Position numbers and translations under genes: made by a program. Shown here one piece after another: positions 10,500-20,457 of a DNA stretch of 64,000 nucleotides; positions within the stretch are counted from its first letter, which is position 1; each line of letters begins with the position of its first letter. Under the pieces are notes generated by a model that was not told the DNA's origin, ran no database searches, and saw only the letters and a program-made list of their open reading frames with translations. The stretch is from Trametopsis cervina (Eukaryota > Basidiomycota > Agaricomycetes > Polyporales > Irpicaceae), in contig MU278387.1 in NCBI GenBank assembly GCA_022385755.1, forward strand, positions 32,715-96,714, read 5' to 3'.

Positions 10500-11877
10500 A
10501 TGCCTCCCACATACTGCCCGTGTCCCCGCCCCATCCTCAAACGCCCCTCTGCAGACAAGCAGCACAGCGCGCAGCCGCTCTACTACAGCTCCCCGCCCAA
10601 CCCGCAAAACGACCTGCTGCACATCGACCCCTCCGTCCTCGGCCAGCCCACAGTCCGCTTCCCGCCCCAGGCGACGCTCGTCACCCGCACATTCCTCGCT
10701 CACCCAAAGTCCCTATACGACCGCTCCCCCATCGTCGTCGCACCCAATGAGTGCCGCATGCCGGAGCGCGGCTGCCCCGGGCGCACTTATCTCCCCGCGC
10801 CCGCCGCCTCGCCCTCGTCTTCCTCCGCCTCCTCTTCATCAAAATCGTCGAGAGGCAGGGACCACAGTCCTGCGCGCCGCGGCAGGTCTCCGCGCGCACG
10901 CAACGGCGCCATGCCGCCCCTCGTCCCCGACCTCACCTCGAGTTCAGACGAGAGTGACGGGCTGGTGAGCCCCCCAGTCGAGACAGACAGCGCAATAGGT
11001 GAGCATTCCTCTCCTCCTTCCACCCCCCTTTTTTTTCCTCGTCCACGTATGCGAGTGCGACCCACGACGTGCCCGAGCTTATCGCGGTGTGCACGTTCGC
11101 GAAAATCGCAGTCGCCACTCCGACACGGCTCGCATCAGCCACATTCATTTCCTTATCACTTTGCCTTCCTCCCTTGATGTCTCCTCCCATCGCCCCTTCG
11201 CTTCCTCCCAATCCCCGAGCCGCCCAGGACGGAGACACGCACGCGTGGGCGACAGAACAGCCCGGGCCATCGCTGCCACCCACAGCGATTGGCCGTGCTT
11301 GATCGTCGCAGCCCGTTGCAGCATTTTTCGCTTTTACCTTTCCCGCCTCGCGTCACAGCCCGCACGCTTCTTTTTCTGTTTCTGTTCATGCCCTTCTTCT
11401 CCCCTCGGAGTCTATCTTGCCCTGTCTCACTCATCGCTCTGGACTCGATCGACTGACCAATCGTGTGCGATCTGCCCAGATCCGTTTGTAAAGCAGAACA
11501 AGCAGACGTCATCGCTCAGGTCGACACCCGCGGCCTCGCCCTCGCACTCGACGGCGCTCTCAATACCTGCCAGCGCCCCCGCGTCGACCGGCCTCTCCAT
11601 CTCACCGCCCGAGCTCATGTCCCTTTCAAACCCGACGTCCCCCGTCGCCCTCGCCTTCCGCTCACCCCGTGCGCGCTCAAGGTCAAGATCGACGTCGAGA
11701 GAACGAGGGCGCGAGGTAGAGACAGCGAGTGCAACACCGGAAAAGAAGAAGAAACACCATCGCAAATCAAGACGTGGCGAGGACGGCGAGATCGTGCATC
11801 GCTCGTCGTATAAGGGCTTCAACGACTGCAGCTTCGGGCTCAGCGTCAACGACAGCGGGTGTCTCGGCGGGTTCTGA
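10500..11877 (+). CDS. Conserved fungal protein of unknown function, Ser/Arg-rich
   Basis: Two exons, 10500-10998 and 11480-11877, join in phase (G|AT) to give about 298 residues. The N-terminal part has MPPTYCPCPRPILKRPS and a block around residues 70-105 (LVTRTFLAHPKSLYDRSP, VVAPNECRMPERGCPGRTY) that looks conserved in agaricomycetes. Low-complexity Ser, Pro and Arg runs follow (SSSSASSSSKSSRGR; SPRARSRSRSTSRERGR), then a KKKKHHRKSRRG patch and the C-terminus SSYKGFNDCSFGLSVND with a final GCLGGF. The basic and RS-like runs fit a nuclear or RNA-associated protein, but this is inference. The intron of 481 nt is about nine times longer than others in this window, so an extra exon inside it is possible. 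The start is the first ATG after a pyrimidine-rich leader. Confidence 0.65.
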
Positions 11878-12299
11878 GCGCCAGCGACGAGCGACGACGA
11901 CGGACAGATAAACAGAAACAGAGAGCTTGAGACTTGTAATACCACCCATCAGTACCACCATTCCCGATTCCCACCGCATCCCATCCCATTTCAGCCCATC
12001 CCACGAGCAACGACCGACAAACTGAGCACGAGTACATACATATCCATATCCCCTCCGCTATATTTGCAGTGTAACATTTTATGGACTCGGATACCCCGAA
12101 TTATTCATGTTTCGAGACGCAGCTTTTCGCGTTCGACTTTGACCGCTCTCGCAGTGTTTTTCTCTCGATGTCAGTGCAAGCGAGTGTGTGTGCGTGTGTG
12201 CGTGCGGTGCCGAGTGAGCTTTCGAGCGGAAGTTTTTTTCATCGATCTCTCGGTGCCGGGCGGTTAGGCTGGTTACTGTACATTGGGTCGGGGAAGTCG

Positions 12300-12560
12300 G
12301 TGACGGTGCCTCTGATATCAGTGGAAGCTCGGCTTCTGGAGGCACGGGAATCTGGCCCTCCGCGGAGCCTCCGGCACAGTCTTTCATAATGTATGTCGCA
12401 GTACAATCTTCTCGGTAGCGACGAGGAACGGCAAGTGTGTAGTGTCCTGAGTAAGATTGAAGATGTCGTGAAAGGGATGGTGTCTCGCGTTCCGGTAAAC
12501 CCCAGCCACAATGTTGCGAGAGACCACACGGCATATGAAACCATATGCGAAGCAAACATA
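12300..12560 (-). pseudogene. SNF2 helicase fragment (copy next to kinase gene 2)
   Basis: Read on the minus strand this aligns with the fragment at 16651-16900 (GGTTTACCGGAACG..GAGAC, then TTTCACGAC..CTT..TCTTACTCAG). It encodes a degraded form of the segment that in SNF2 ATPases follows the ATPase N-lobe: FHDIFNLTQDTTHLPF, then a degenerate LRHT. Relative to the other copy about 23 bp are missing and the frame is interrupted, so it cannot be functional. It lies directly 3' of kinase copy 2. Confidence 0.6.
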
Positions 12561-12589
12561 TGTGTTCATTAGATATATCACATATTAGG

Positions 12590-13937
12590 CTAGGGACGTA
12601 GATAGAGAGGTAGAATAGAGTGGAGTAAGGCTGAACATGTGAAGAAGATCAGTCGATAGATGTACGGGACTTGGACGCGCTGCATCCGATGGACCACTTG
12701 TCGGTTGCGATTTCGCTGCTTCATTGAATATACCAGCCAGATTATATATCGCCACCCAAATAGATCGACCCCGTCCCTGCCCTCAGAGGTGTTGAATACG
12801 TATCGAAACACGCGTGAAGTAAACCCAAAAACTCACGCAACATGATAAGGTGCAAACCAATACAGCCATTGTGTCATCTTGTTCCAACGCCATGTGATTC
12901 GAAGAAGCATCATCGACCGGGATGCAGTAGGGCGCATTCTGGTATCATCGTTTGCCAGGATTCTACAAAACTCCCGTAGTGCTGGGGGGACACGGAAACG
13001 CTCATCGCGCTCTCGCCGGGCATAAAAGGTTGCCATCTGTATGAGTGGTCAGAGCACCGTCAAATATCCATCGAATATGACATAAGGCTTACCTTGCACA
13101 TGTACAGAGCAGTTTGTCCCGTGGAGTATATATCATACGCATAGGGATTGACTCTCTCCCTACCTTCGGGAGGGTCGTAATGACCTCCGTACGGCAGGAA
13201 GGGAATATAAATGTCTCCGTGGCCCCCTCTTGGTGGCGGAGGAAGTTGTTTCGAGCTGCCAAAATCAATGAAATAACATTTTGATTGTTCTACTGGGAAT
13301 AGAGATGTTGGAAGTGATGGCTTGCAGCAGACCACTAGGTTATCTAGATGGACGTCCTGCATAGAGTTCAGAGAGCGTAAGTTGGCATTATAAATGCATG
13401 TACTTACAAAATGAGCTATCCCATTCTCATGCATGAACTCAAGGCCCTGACTTTTGATGAGCATTGGATTGACACGGATGGGGGCTCACTTACTTGTAGC
13501 ACTTGCCAGATAACATCCGTCAGAGTGTCCAATGAATCCCATGACATGATTATAGCCTCACGCAGGTATGGCATTACAATGATACTGGTCTTGCTGCATG
13601 TGATGATTTCTGCCGGGATTGTGTGGTTGCGACTGGACGAGATAGCCAGCAGACGCTGCAGAATATCGAGCTCCATTCGGGTAGATAGCGGACCACCAGC
13701 AGACTTTAGCAGCGCATTGTCAATGGACTTCAGCACGAGCAGTGTTCCATGTTCATCGTGATATGTCCGTACGCGCTTCAATAAATCCTGTCCACATCCA
13801 CGCTATCAGTACAGTCCAACACGGGCAGGATGGTGACGAACTAAACGATCTCTGTGTAGCTTCCAGTGTCGGCCTATGGGAATTTGTAGCTCCTCTTCGG
13901 ACCATTGGTATAGACCGTAGTCATCGTCGTCACTCAT
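12590..13937 (-). CDS. Protein-kinase-like family protein, copy 2
   Basis: Six exons on the minus strand: 13937-13842, 13787-13494, 13446-13408, 13356-13093, 13036-12837 and 12776-12590, giving about 359 residues with no stop or frameshift. It keeps GTLLVLKS (beta-3 Lys), HFDVHLDN with the catalytic Asp, and YFIDFGSS. The intron that splits HF|D uses a normal GTAAGT donor, unlike copy 1. An in-frame insertion of six residues after the beta-3 lysine region (around IDNALLKSAGGPLSTR) sets it apart. The N-terminus begins with an acidic MSDDDDYG. The gene lies at the left end of a segmental duplication shared with copy 4, and SNF2 debris follows its 3' end. Confidence 0.8.
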
Positions 13938-14010
13938 CTAGGCACTGCGAAGGTGGTGAACAGAAGTACTGTAAACAAGGATGCACGTACAGTATCGATT
14001 GTTGATTAAT

Positions 14011-14016
14011 CACGTG
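14011..14016 (-). promoter_or_regulatory. CACGTG box upstream of kinase-like gene 2
   Basis: CACGTG lies 73 bp before the ATG at 13937, preceded (on +) by GATTGTTGATTAAT, which is shared with copies 1 and 4. Confidence 0.5.
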
Positions 14017-14369
14017 CGAGTGCCCAGTTCCTTGAGTGGACTTGACGTCCCGAGCTGGGTCCGAGGTTCGCGCGGATCGCCACGCACGCACGTTACGCTC
14101 TTCGCATTGCGCACCTTGCTGTGTCGCCGCAGAGGCGATGCTCTCGTATAACTGCCGGCGAGTACAGTTGCTCGGTATTGGGGACCATAGCACAACTCGA
14201 TATCTCATGTGCACTCTCTAACAATCAGATAGCAAACTGGGATATCGCGTTCGTGCTATAGCTCCCAGTCGTTCCTCTCAACAGCGAAGAAGTTGATATG
14301 GGGTATGTTCTTCCGCTTCCGACAGGCCCGCCCCATACCAGTTTCGAGCCGTGCTAGAATCCCTCCATA

Positions 14370-16080
14370 GGATACATGTTACACCCTACATCAAGGAGCG
14401 TAGATCAGCCGAGAATAAAGACGCAAGAAGCAGACGCAGGAACAGATGGTCAACTCACCAGCCCATCAGTCTGGCACCTGCACACGACGGTAAGATCTAT
14501 ACTTTCAGGCTAGACGGGATGGACGTGCTTGTGGGTCGAAGTCGCTATACGACCTCCACCACGGTTCACCACAGAAAATGGGTGCAGAGCATCATACAAT
14601 TGAGTTGTCTGCCACCGATCGCGAAGGCCTTCAGAGTGCGAGCGCACGACATCAGGGAGCATAAATCACTCGTGTACAGAAGCGGAAGAAGTAGGAACAG
14701 GCAGTCTACTCACCGGGCACAATCTCCACCTTCTTCAGGCCAGACGAGATAGTTGCGCGCAGGAGGTCGAGGCCGTTATACAGTAGCCCCCACCCACGGC
14801 TCATCACAGAAAACATGTGTGCGGCAGCGGCGTGTCGCACGATTGAGTTGTCTGCCACCGATCGCGAAGGGTCTCAAACTGACAGCGCGCAACGTCAAGG
14901 AACGCAAATCAGCCGTGAGCAATGACGCGAGAAGCAAAGGCAAACGGGCTACTCACCGGCCAATCAATCAAGCATCCGCCCATGGGAGTACGGTCCTCCT
15001 CCCAGGCGCGGTGGTGGGCCGCGACCTTGACAAAACCCACCCACGAGTCATGCCACCGCATGTTCCACGGTTGAGTTGTCTGCTAGCGAACCCCAACGAG
15101 GTTCTTCGGGAAGCTTAAGTGCCATATGAAAGAAACTTTTTATCGCTCTTCCTTATACGCCGGCTGAAGCGTGAGGACTGCGAAGAAACCGGTGCGTAGG
15201 GTGGGGGCACTGATGAACCTGTGGGCTGCGGAAAGAACGGCCTTTGCGTGTGACAGTAGGGTAGGCCTAGGGCTTTGCTTGAATATGTTGTCATAGGTCA
15301 AGCCGGCCCTCTCTTCCCGGGGAGGCGGATGGCGGACCTCCGCAAGGTGTTCGGTCCTGCGCAAAGGAGAAGCTGGGTGAGCAGTGTGAAGAGTCGTTCT
15401 GTATCGCCGGATGGTAAAGAGGTGAGAGCTCACCTGAAGGCCCATGCCAGGGAGATCGAACCCTGCGAGATTCGGATGGCAGGGGCTTCCCCCAGCGCAC
15501 CTCACACAACGGTAGCCAGCCCTCTCGTGTTGGCACGCACCGGTGTTGTCATGCAAGTTGATGCTAGGGAACGTAGCACGACTCGATACCCTAAGTATGC
15601 CTGCTGGATTAATATTCAACTGGCCAGCAAACTTAAACGAGCCGTGAACACGAATACGAGGGGTGCCAACAAGATGTCTGCTCACCAGCCAACCAATCTA
15701 GTAGCACCGGGGGATATGGTCTACTCCGTGCGACAAGCGTCCTTGACACTTCGGTTCGGATCGTACCAGAATCTCCCTGTAGGAGACATGTCAGACATAG
15801 TTTCTCCTAACATGGAGGAACACGAATCAGCTGTGGAGAAAGATGCAACGAGAAATACACGGAACACTCACCAGTCAATCGCTCCAGCATCTGCGCATGA
15901 GAGTACGGTGTATCTCTTGCTGGCCAGAACGCGTCTGTCATTGGGCCTCGACAGGGGCCTCTACAAGACCCGCCCACGGTTCATCACATCACAGAAAACA
16001 TGTGTGCCGTCGCGCGATTGAGTCGTCTGCCTCCGAAGACTTCGCAAGTGCCCCAAGGGGACTTCCTCGGGAAACTCAAG
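14370..16080 (-). repeat. Degenerate tandem modules with splice-like borders (unit A)
   Basis: Modules of roughly 210-240 bp recur at about 14370, 14590, 14830 and 15070, and more divergent ones appear at about 15800 and 16010. Each has GATTGAGTTGTCTGCC..CGATCGCGAAGG, an ATCAGCCGTG..AAGAAGCA block, an ACTCACCRGCCAATCA block and CACCCACGGTTCATCACAGAAAA. Read on the minus strand, the third block becomes ..TTGGCCG|GTGAGTAG (a strong donor), followed by CGGCTGAT (branch-point-like) and a TAG/CAG acceptor, so the modules look like duplicated exon-intron units. No long conserved reading frame was found through them. A decayed repeat-protein gene or a non-coding satellite are both possible. Confidence 0.6.
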
Positions 16081-16650
16081 TAAGTTCCATATGAAAGGAG
16101 CTTTTATCACTGTTCCTTATACGCCGGACTCTCTGGTGGGGTGTGCTGTGAGGAGATCGGGACGAAGGGTAAATACATTGGACGCCGACCTGCGCGTGGT
16201 GAGAAGAATGAGCTTTGCGTAGAAGGGCAGGCCTGTGGCTTTTTTCGGGCGTGTTGTTGTATGTGAAGCTGGTCTTCGTTGTGCTTGGCGATGTTGATGG
16301 TAGACTTATGCATTTCCCTTTATGTGGTGCCATCCGTTTTCTGATCATGGCGTGAAGAGTGGACGACCTCTGGGTGGATTGGAGCCACATATCGGATAGG
16401 GCGTAGGCTGAGAACGTTGCAGTGATAGGAGCGAGGTCAGTGGGTGCTGTGAAAGGCCGTTTTGTAACGTCAGTGATGGGCAAAGGTAGGGAAACACCCA
16501 GTGCTACGCTTCATTCGCTTCACTACTTGAATCCTGTTCAATTCGCACTGGTGAATGTGCCAGTCCTGCGCGAAGACTTCCTCTCTGCTGGTACCATTGA
16601 ACTCATCTCGTTCTCCCTTGGCCAACAATATGTCCGCAGGGCTCAGCGTA

Positions 16651-16900
16651 TCAAGTCATGGAAGGAGGCAGTATGTGTAGAGACACTGTCTTTCCGAACT
16701 CTGGTTCCGGAGACACGGAAATCCGGTCCTCCAAGAGATCTTCGGCTTTTGTATGCCGCAGCATATTCTCAATGAGCAGCCTCTCCATGGCGAACAGGAG
16801 TGTGTTTGTTTTCTGAGTAAGATCAAAGGAGTCGTGAAAGAGATGTTCGGGTTGCTTGGGCTTGAACGGCGTCTCACGTTCCGGTAAACCCCAACGTGGC
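16651..16900 (-). pseudogene. SNF2 helicase fragment (copy next to kinase gene 3)
   Basis: The minus-strand frame has PKQPEHLFHDSFDLTQ, then LLIENMLRHTKAEDLL and SVSPEPEFGKTVSLH. This matches the order of SNF2/ISWI-type ATPases after the TGTPVQNN box: a DSFDL-like helix, the MLRRTKA motif (here MLRHTKA) and a VPP..E..V strand. It lacks the rest of the C-terminal helicase lobe and ends near 16651. It would directly continue the truncated N-lobe gene at 20458-21387, which is on the opposite strand. It starts just 3' of kinase copy 3 after a short linker also seen beside copies 1 and 2. Confidence 0.7.
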
Positions 16901-16968
16901 AAGATAACAATGTGCGAGGAGTCACGGCATATGGTACCATACGCAAACACACATATTCGTTAGATCTA

Positions 16969-18303
16969 TTACATATTAGGCTGAGGACGTAGGTAGAGAG
17001 GTAGAATAGAATGGAGTAATGCTGAACACGTGAAGAAGATGAGTCGATAGATATATGGAACTCGGACGCGCCGTGTCCGATGCATGGCTCGTTGCATCCT
17101 TTTTCGTCGCTCCATTGAATATACAAGCCATATTATGTAGCGCCACCCAAACAAATTGACCCCGTCCCTGCCCTCAGAGGTGTTGAGCAGACGCGTCAAA
17201 ACACACGTGAAGCAAACCCAAAAACTCACGCAACATGATAAGGTGCAAACCAATAAAGCCATTGTGTCATCTTGTTCCAGCGCGATGCAATTTGAAGAAG
17301 AGTGATCGACTGAGATGCAGTAGGGCGCATTCTGGGATCCTTGTTTGACAACATCTCACAAAACAACCACAGTGCTGGAGGGACCCGTACACGTCCTTTA
17401 CGTTGGAAATTCAGAGCATAAGAATTTGCCACCTGTATGAATCATCAGAGCAGTGTAATAGCCATTGAACATGCCATAGAAGGCTTACCCGGCACATGCT
17501 CAGAGCAGTTCGTCCCGTACAGTATATATCATATGCATAGGGATTGACGTCATCTCTACCTTCAGGAGGGTCATAGTGACCTCCCATCGGGAAGAACGGA
17601 ACACATATGTCTCCATGGCTCCCTTTTGGTGGTGGCGGGAGTTCTTTCGAACTGCCAAAATCAGTCAAATAGCACCTTGACACTTGCACCGGAAATGGGG
17701 ATGTTGCAAGTGACGGCTTAGAGCAGACTACCATGTTGGTTTCGTGGACGTCCTGCACACAGCTCAGAGAGTATACATTGGCATCATAAATATGTGTACT
17801 TACGAAGTGAGCTATCCCATTCTCATGCATGAACTCAAGGCCCTGGACTCTATGAGCATCGGAGCGACAAAGCATGAGGGATTACTTACTTGCAACACCT
17901 GCCGGATAACATCCGTCAGAGTGTCCAATGAATGCCATGGCAAGAAGGTGACTTCACGCAGCCATGGCATCACAATGATACTAGTCTCACTGCGTGGGAT
18001 GATTTCTGCCGGAATTGTGTGATTACGGCTGGATGAGATAGCCAGCAGACGCTGCAGAACACGAAGTTCTATACGGGCAAACTTCTCATCGTCATTGTCG
18101 GCAGACTTCAGCACGAGCAATGTGCCATGTTCGTCGTAATATGACCGTACGCGCTGCCGCAAATCCTGTCCACATCCACGTCATCAGTGCAACGCAATAT
18201 GGGCAGGACAGTAACAAACCAGACGATCCCTGAATAGCTTGAAGCGTCGGTCTATAGGAATTTGTAGCTCCTCCTCGGACCACTGGTACAGCTCATCACT
18301 CAT
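16969..18303 (-). CDS. Protein-kinase-like family protein, copy 3
   Basis: Six exons on the minus strand: 18303-18220, 18165-17890, 17842-17804, 17752-17489, 17432-17230 and 17167-16969, giving 354 residues. Kinase marks are GTLLVLKS, HFDVHETN (catalytic Asp and the downstream Asn) and LTDFGSS, where the residue before DFG is Thr and not Ile. The final exon is four residues longer than in copies 1 and 2 (ends RPQPNM). All exon lengths are preserved relative to copy 4. This copy lies outside the large duplication: sequence upstream of its CACGTG box is unrelated to the other copies. Confidence 0.8.
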
Positions 18304-18376
18304 CTAGGCAGGATATGCACACACGAGAATGCACGTACCGAATGAGCCACCCAATCCCAGCGATCGTTAGATAAGT

Positions 18377-18382
18377 CACGTG
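18377..18382 (-). promoter_or_regulatory. CACGTG box upstream of kinase-like gene 3
   Basis: CACGTG lies 73 bp before the ATG at 18303. Here the flanking TTGATTAAT of the other copies has diverged, yet the hexamer and its distance are kept, which supports a functional site. Confidence 0.5.
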
Positions 18383-18660
18383 CGAGCCAACGACAGATAA
18401 GTCTCGGGTGATCTCTCAAGGTTCGCGACCGTTCATGTCTTGATGCATTGTCGATGCATAAGACAATAAAAGCAGCTTACAATGTTATGTTATCAGCCTC
18501 GCCCCGTCATCCCTTATGGCTTTGAGAATGCTGTAGCCATCTGCGAAACAGATGATTTCTCCTGTCGTTTGCCATAAAGAAGACTACGTACTAAAGCAGC
18601 GCTGCCATGGGATTATACCATCCTCGTCCCCACGATACATGCGATATCTACATGCCTGAA

Positions 18661-19340
18661 CTAGTCGCATACTGGCTCGTCATCGAATTTGCAGGGAAGT
18701 AGAGAATAGACGGGGAGACCTGTTTGGTCTGGCTCATTGGCCTGGTAGGGAGGCGGTGCGGAGAGTAGGACTGATATATCATCATGCGTAGAACTATCGC
18801 TATCCTTGCGGTACGGCGGTGGGCATGATACGAGCAGTGGGGTGCTCGCGGCGGGGTAAGAGCATTGGGCGGTGTTTTCTGCTTGCGGGAGATATAGTCT
18901 GATCGCACACAGTGGACTAAGCGAACGAAGACTTCCTGGACAGCATAGTAAGCATATATCACAGACATGGTACAAGAGAAGGACTGACTCTGGAATCCTT
19001 TCTTCCCTCCTTGCACTACACGAGTAGCCTCCTCTGCAAACCTCAGCACTTTCGTGATCGAAGGTCTGCAGTTGTAGCGAACTGCAGTCGCAGCTGTATA
19101 TACAGTTTGAATAGCAGCGCTGAGTCCGTTTGTGAGTGAAGGTATGCGTTTGCGGGACACTGTGCTCGCTAGAGCGTTTGCAGTTCGAATCGCAGCATCG
19201 ACTCGTCTCTCGGATAACTGAAAGCCACGGTCCAATGAGCGAATAACGATTGCGGACGTCGCATCAAGACCAGAGACGAGTTGATCGGCGTATGTATTGA
19301 GTGCACGCGTGAGCTGACATGGACGACACATAGCGGCCAA
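18661..19340 (-). CDS. Hypothetical protein, two exons, uncertain
   Basis: The minus-strand frame from 19340 encodes a helix-forming Ala-rich stretch (ALNTYADQLVSGLDATSA, LASTVSRKRIPSLTNGL, VLRFAEEAT). Near 19018 a weak GTAGTG donor could splice about 88 nt to the acceptor TGTCCAG, joining a second frame that ends at 18661 with PPPYRKDSDSSTHDD, APPPYQANEPD and a final DDEPVCD. The two PPPY motifs are of the type bound by WW domains of Rsp5/Nedd4 ubiquitin ligases; this is inference. No domain was recognised. Without splicing, the first frame runs to 18648 as a 230-residue protein with a less natural C-terminus. Confidence 0.4.
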
Positions 19341-19380
19341 GAAGAAGAGAATGGACGGAGGTTAGAGTTTAGTTATCACA

Positions 19381-20457
19381 TTCCTTCATACTTATACCCC
19401 GTAGACCCAAAGTAGTGCGCAGTCAGATTAGACGATCATCTCCCAGAACGTGTTCGAGCGGTGCGCCGGGCCCTTGTCGCTCCCGACGTACGCAAGCGGG
19501 ACATCGGTAGTGAGTCAGACGGGGAAGGCGCCGTGTACAAGGGTCGAGCCCGCGAGGAGCTTGCTGAAGGCGTCGACAAGCATGTTAGCGGGCGGGCGAG
19601 GTGCCAGTGCACGGCAAGGAAGGGCGCAGAAGCAGAGTGTGAATGGGAGAGCGAGAGGCAGAGGGGACGACCGTCCGTGAAAGTGAAAGGCAGGGCATGG
19701 GTCTCTGAAGAGAAGTGCGAGATGAGAGGTATCCAGTTGGGAGAGGGAGCGAGACGGGAGAAAGAGACTTGAGGGGAGATAGGAGGCCAGAGGAATGAGA
19801 CGTGGGATCTAGGCAGGTCGAGAGAAGGACAATGCGAGAATAACTAGAGCAGAGAGGGATGAGACGAAGGCCTGGGCGAGGCGTACGGCTGTTGTGGCTG
19901 GGTTTAGTCTTGGAGTCGTAGGCTTGTGCGTCAGAGGGATGCGCACCGCGCGCACAATAGCAGTCAGTCGATGTCTTTACGTTAGGATATGAAAGATACG
20001 GATGAGCAGAGGACACTGCACCGGTCCTCGCATAAAGCCCATTCTCCACAAATCCCAACCCTGTCTGTGGAAAAAAGACGCAAACGCTATATTGGGGGAT
20101 AATCGAAAGCCTAAAAATCCACATCTGGAGGGCGCGACCGACATTCCTTCGCATTTTATATCGGTGTTGCGCGTTGAATGATCTGTACTGTACGACACAT
20201 CGTGGAGGCGGTTCAATGTGAGAGTACTTGCATAGTCGGTACACCTTTTTGTGACATTGATGTGACAGACACGTCCGTGACATCTACACGCTGTAGCCCA
20301 CCCAAAATCTCGACTCCCACAATTCGCTAATCCCATATAGCACATGGCGAACGCCTCCCTCCAACGACACAAATTCCATACCGGAATCTGAGGACCACTT
20401 AGACTTTCTCTCGCCAAAATCACGTCTCGCTTTCTCGTTCAGGAGCTACGACCTACC
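19381..20457. other. Intergenic stretch, no supported gene
   Basis: Open frames on both strands (19450-19772 +, 20283-19585 - and 20423-19977 -) overlap and lack domains. The stretch 19640-19800 is purine-rich (GGGAGAGCGAGAGGCAGAGG type), which gives long artefactual frames. Nothing further was recognised. Confidence 0.4.

Larger units (their letters stand above)
12590..16560. repeat. Segmental duplication, unit A
   Basis: This unit of about 4 kb matches 21424-25210 in the same orientation. Shared landmarks are the kinase-like gene, the CACGTG promoter, the stretch from GTGGACTTGACGTCCCGAGCTG (14037 and 22853), the tandem modules, the CTTATACGCCGG junctions (15150/23720 and 16120/24755) and the end around CTTGTTCAATTCGCACTGG (16530 and 25180). 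The copies differ by scattered substitutions and small indels, so the duplication is not very recent. No transposase, reverse transcriptase or terminal repeat was recognised. Confidence 0.85.

Noticed and set aside
15430..15480. tRNA T-arm-like sequence (GGTTCGATCTCCC on the minus strand)
   Set aside because: No matching A-box, acceptor stem or anticodon arm nearby, and the second repeat copy does not preserve it.
15140..16021. Frames of 181 (-) and 248 (+) codons inside the module array
   Set aside because: They read through tandem repeat modules and are not kept open in the duplicated unit at 23.7-24.7 kb, so they are repeat-derived.
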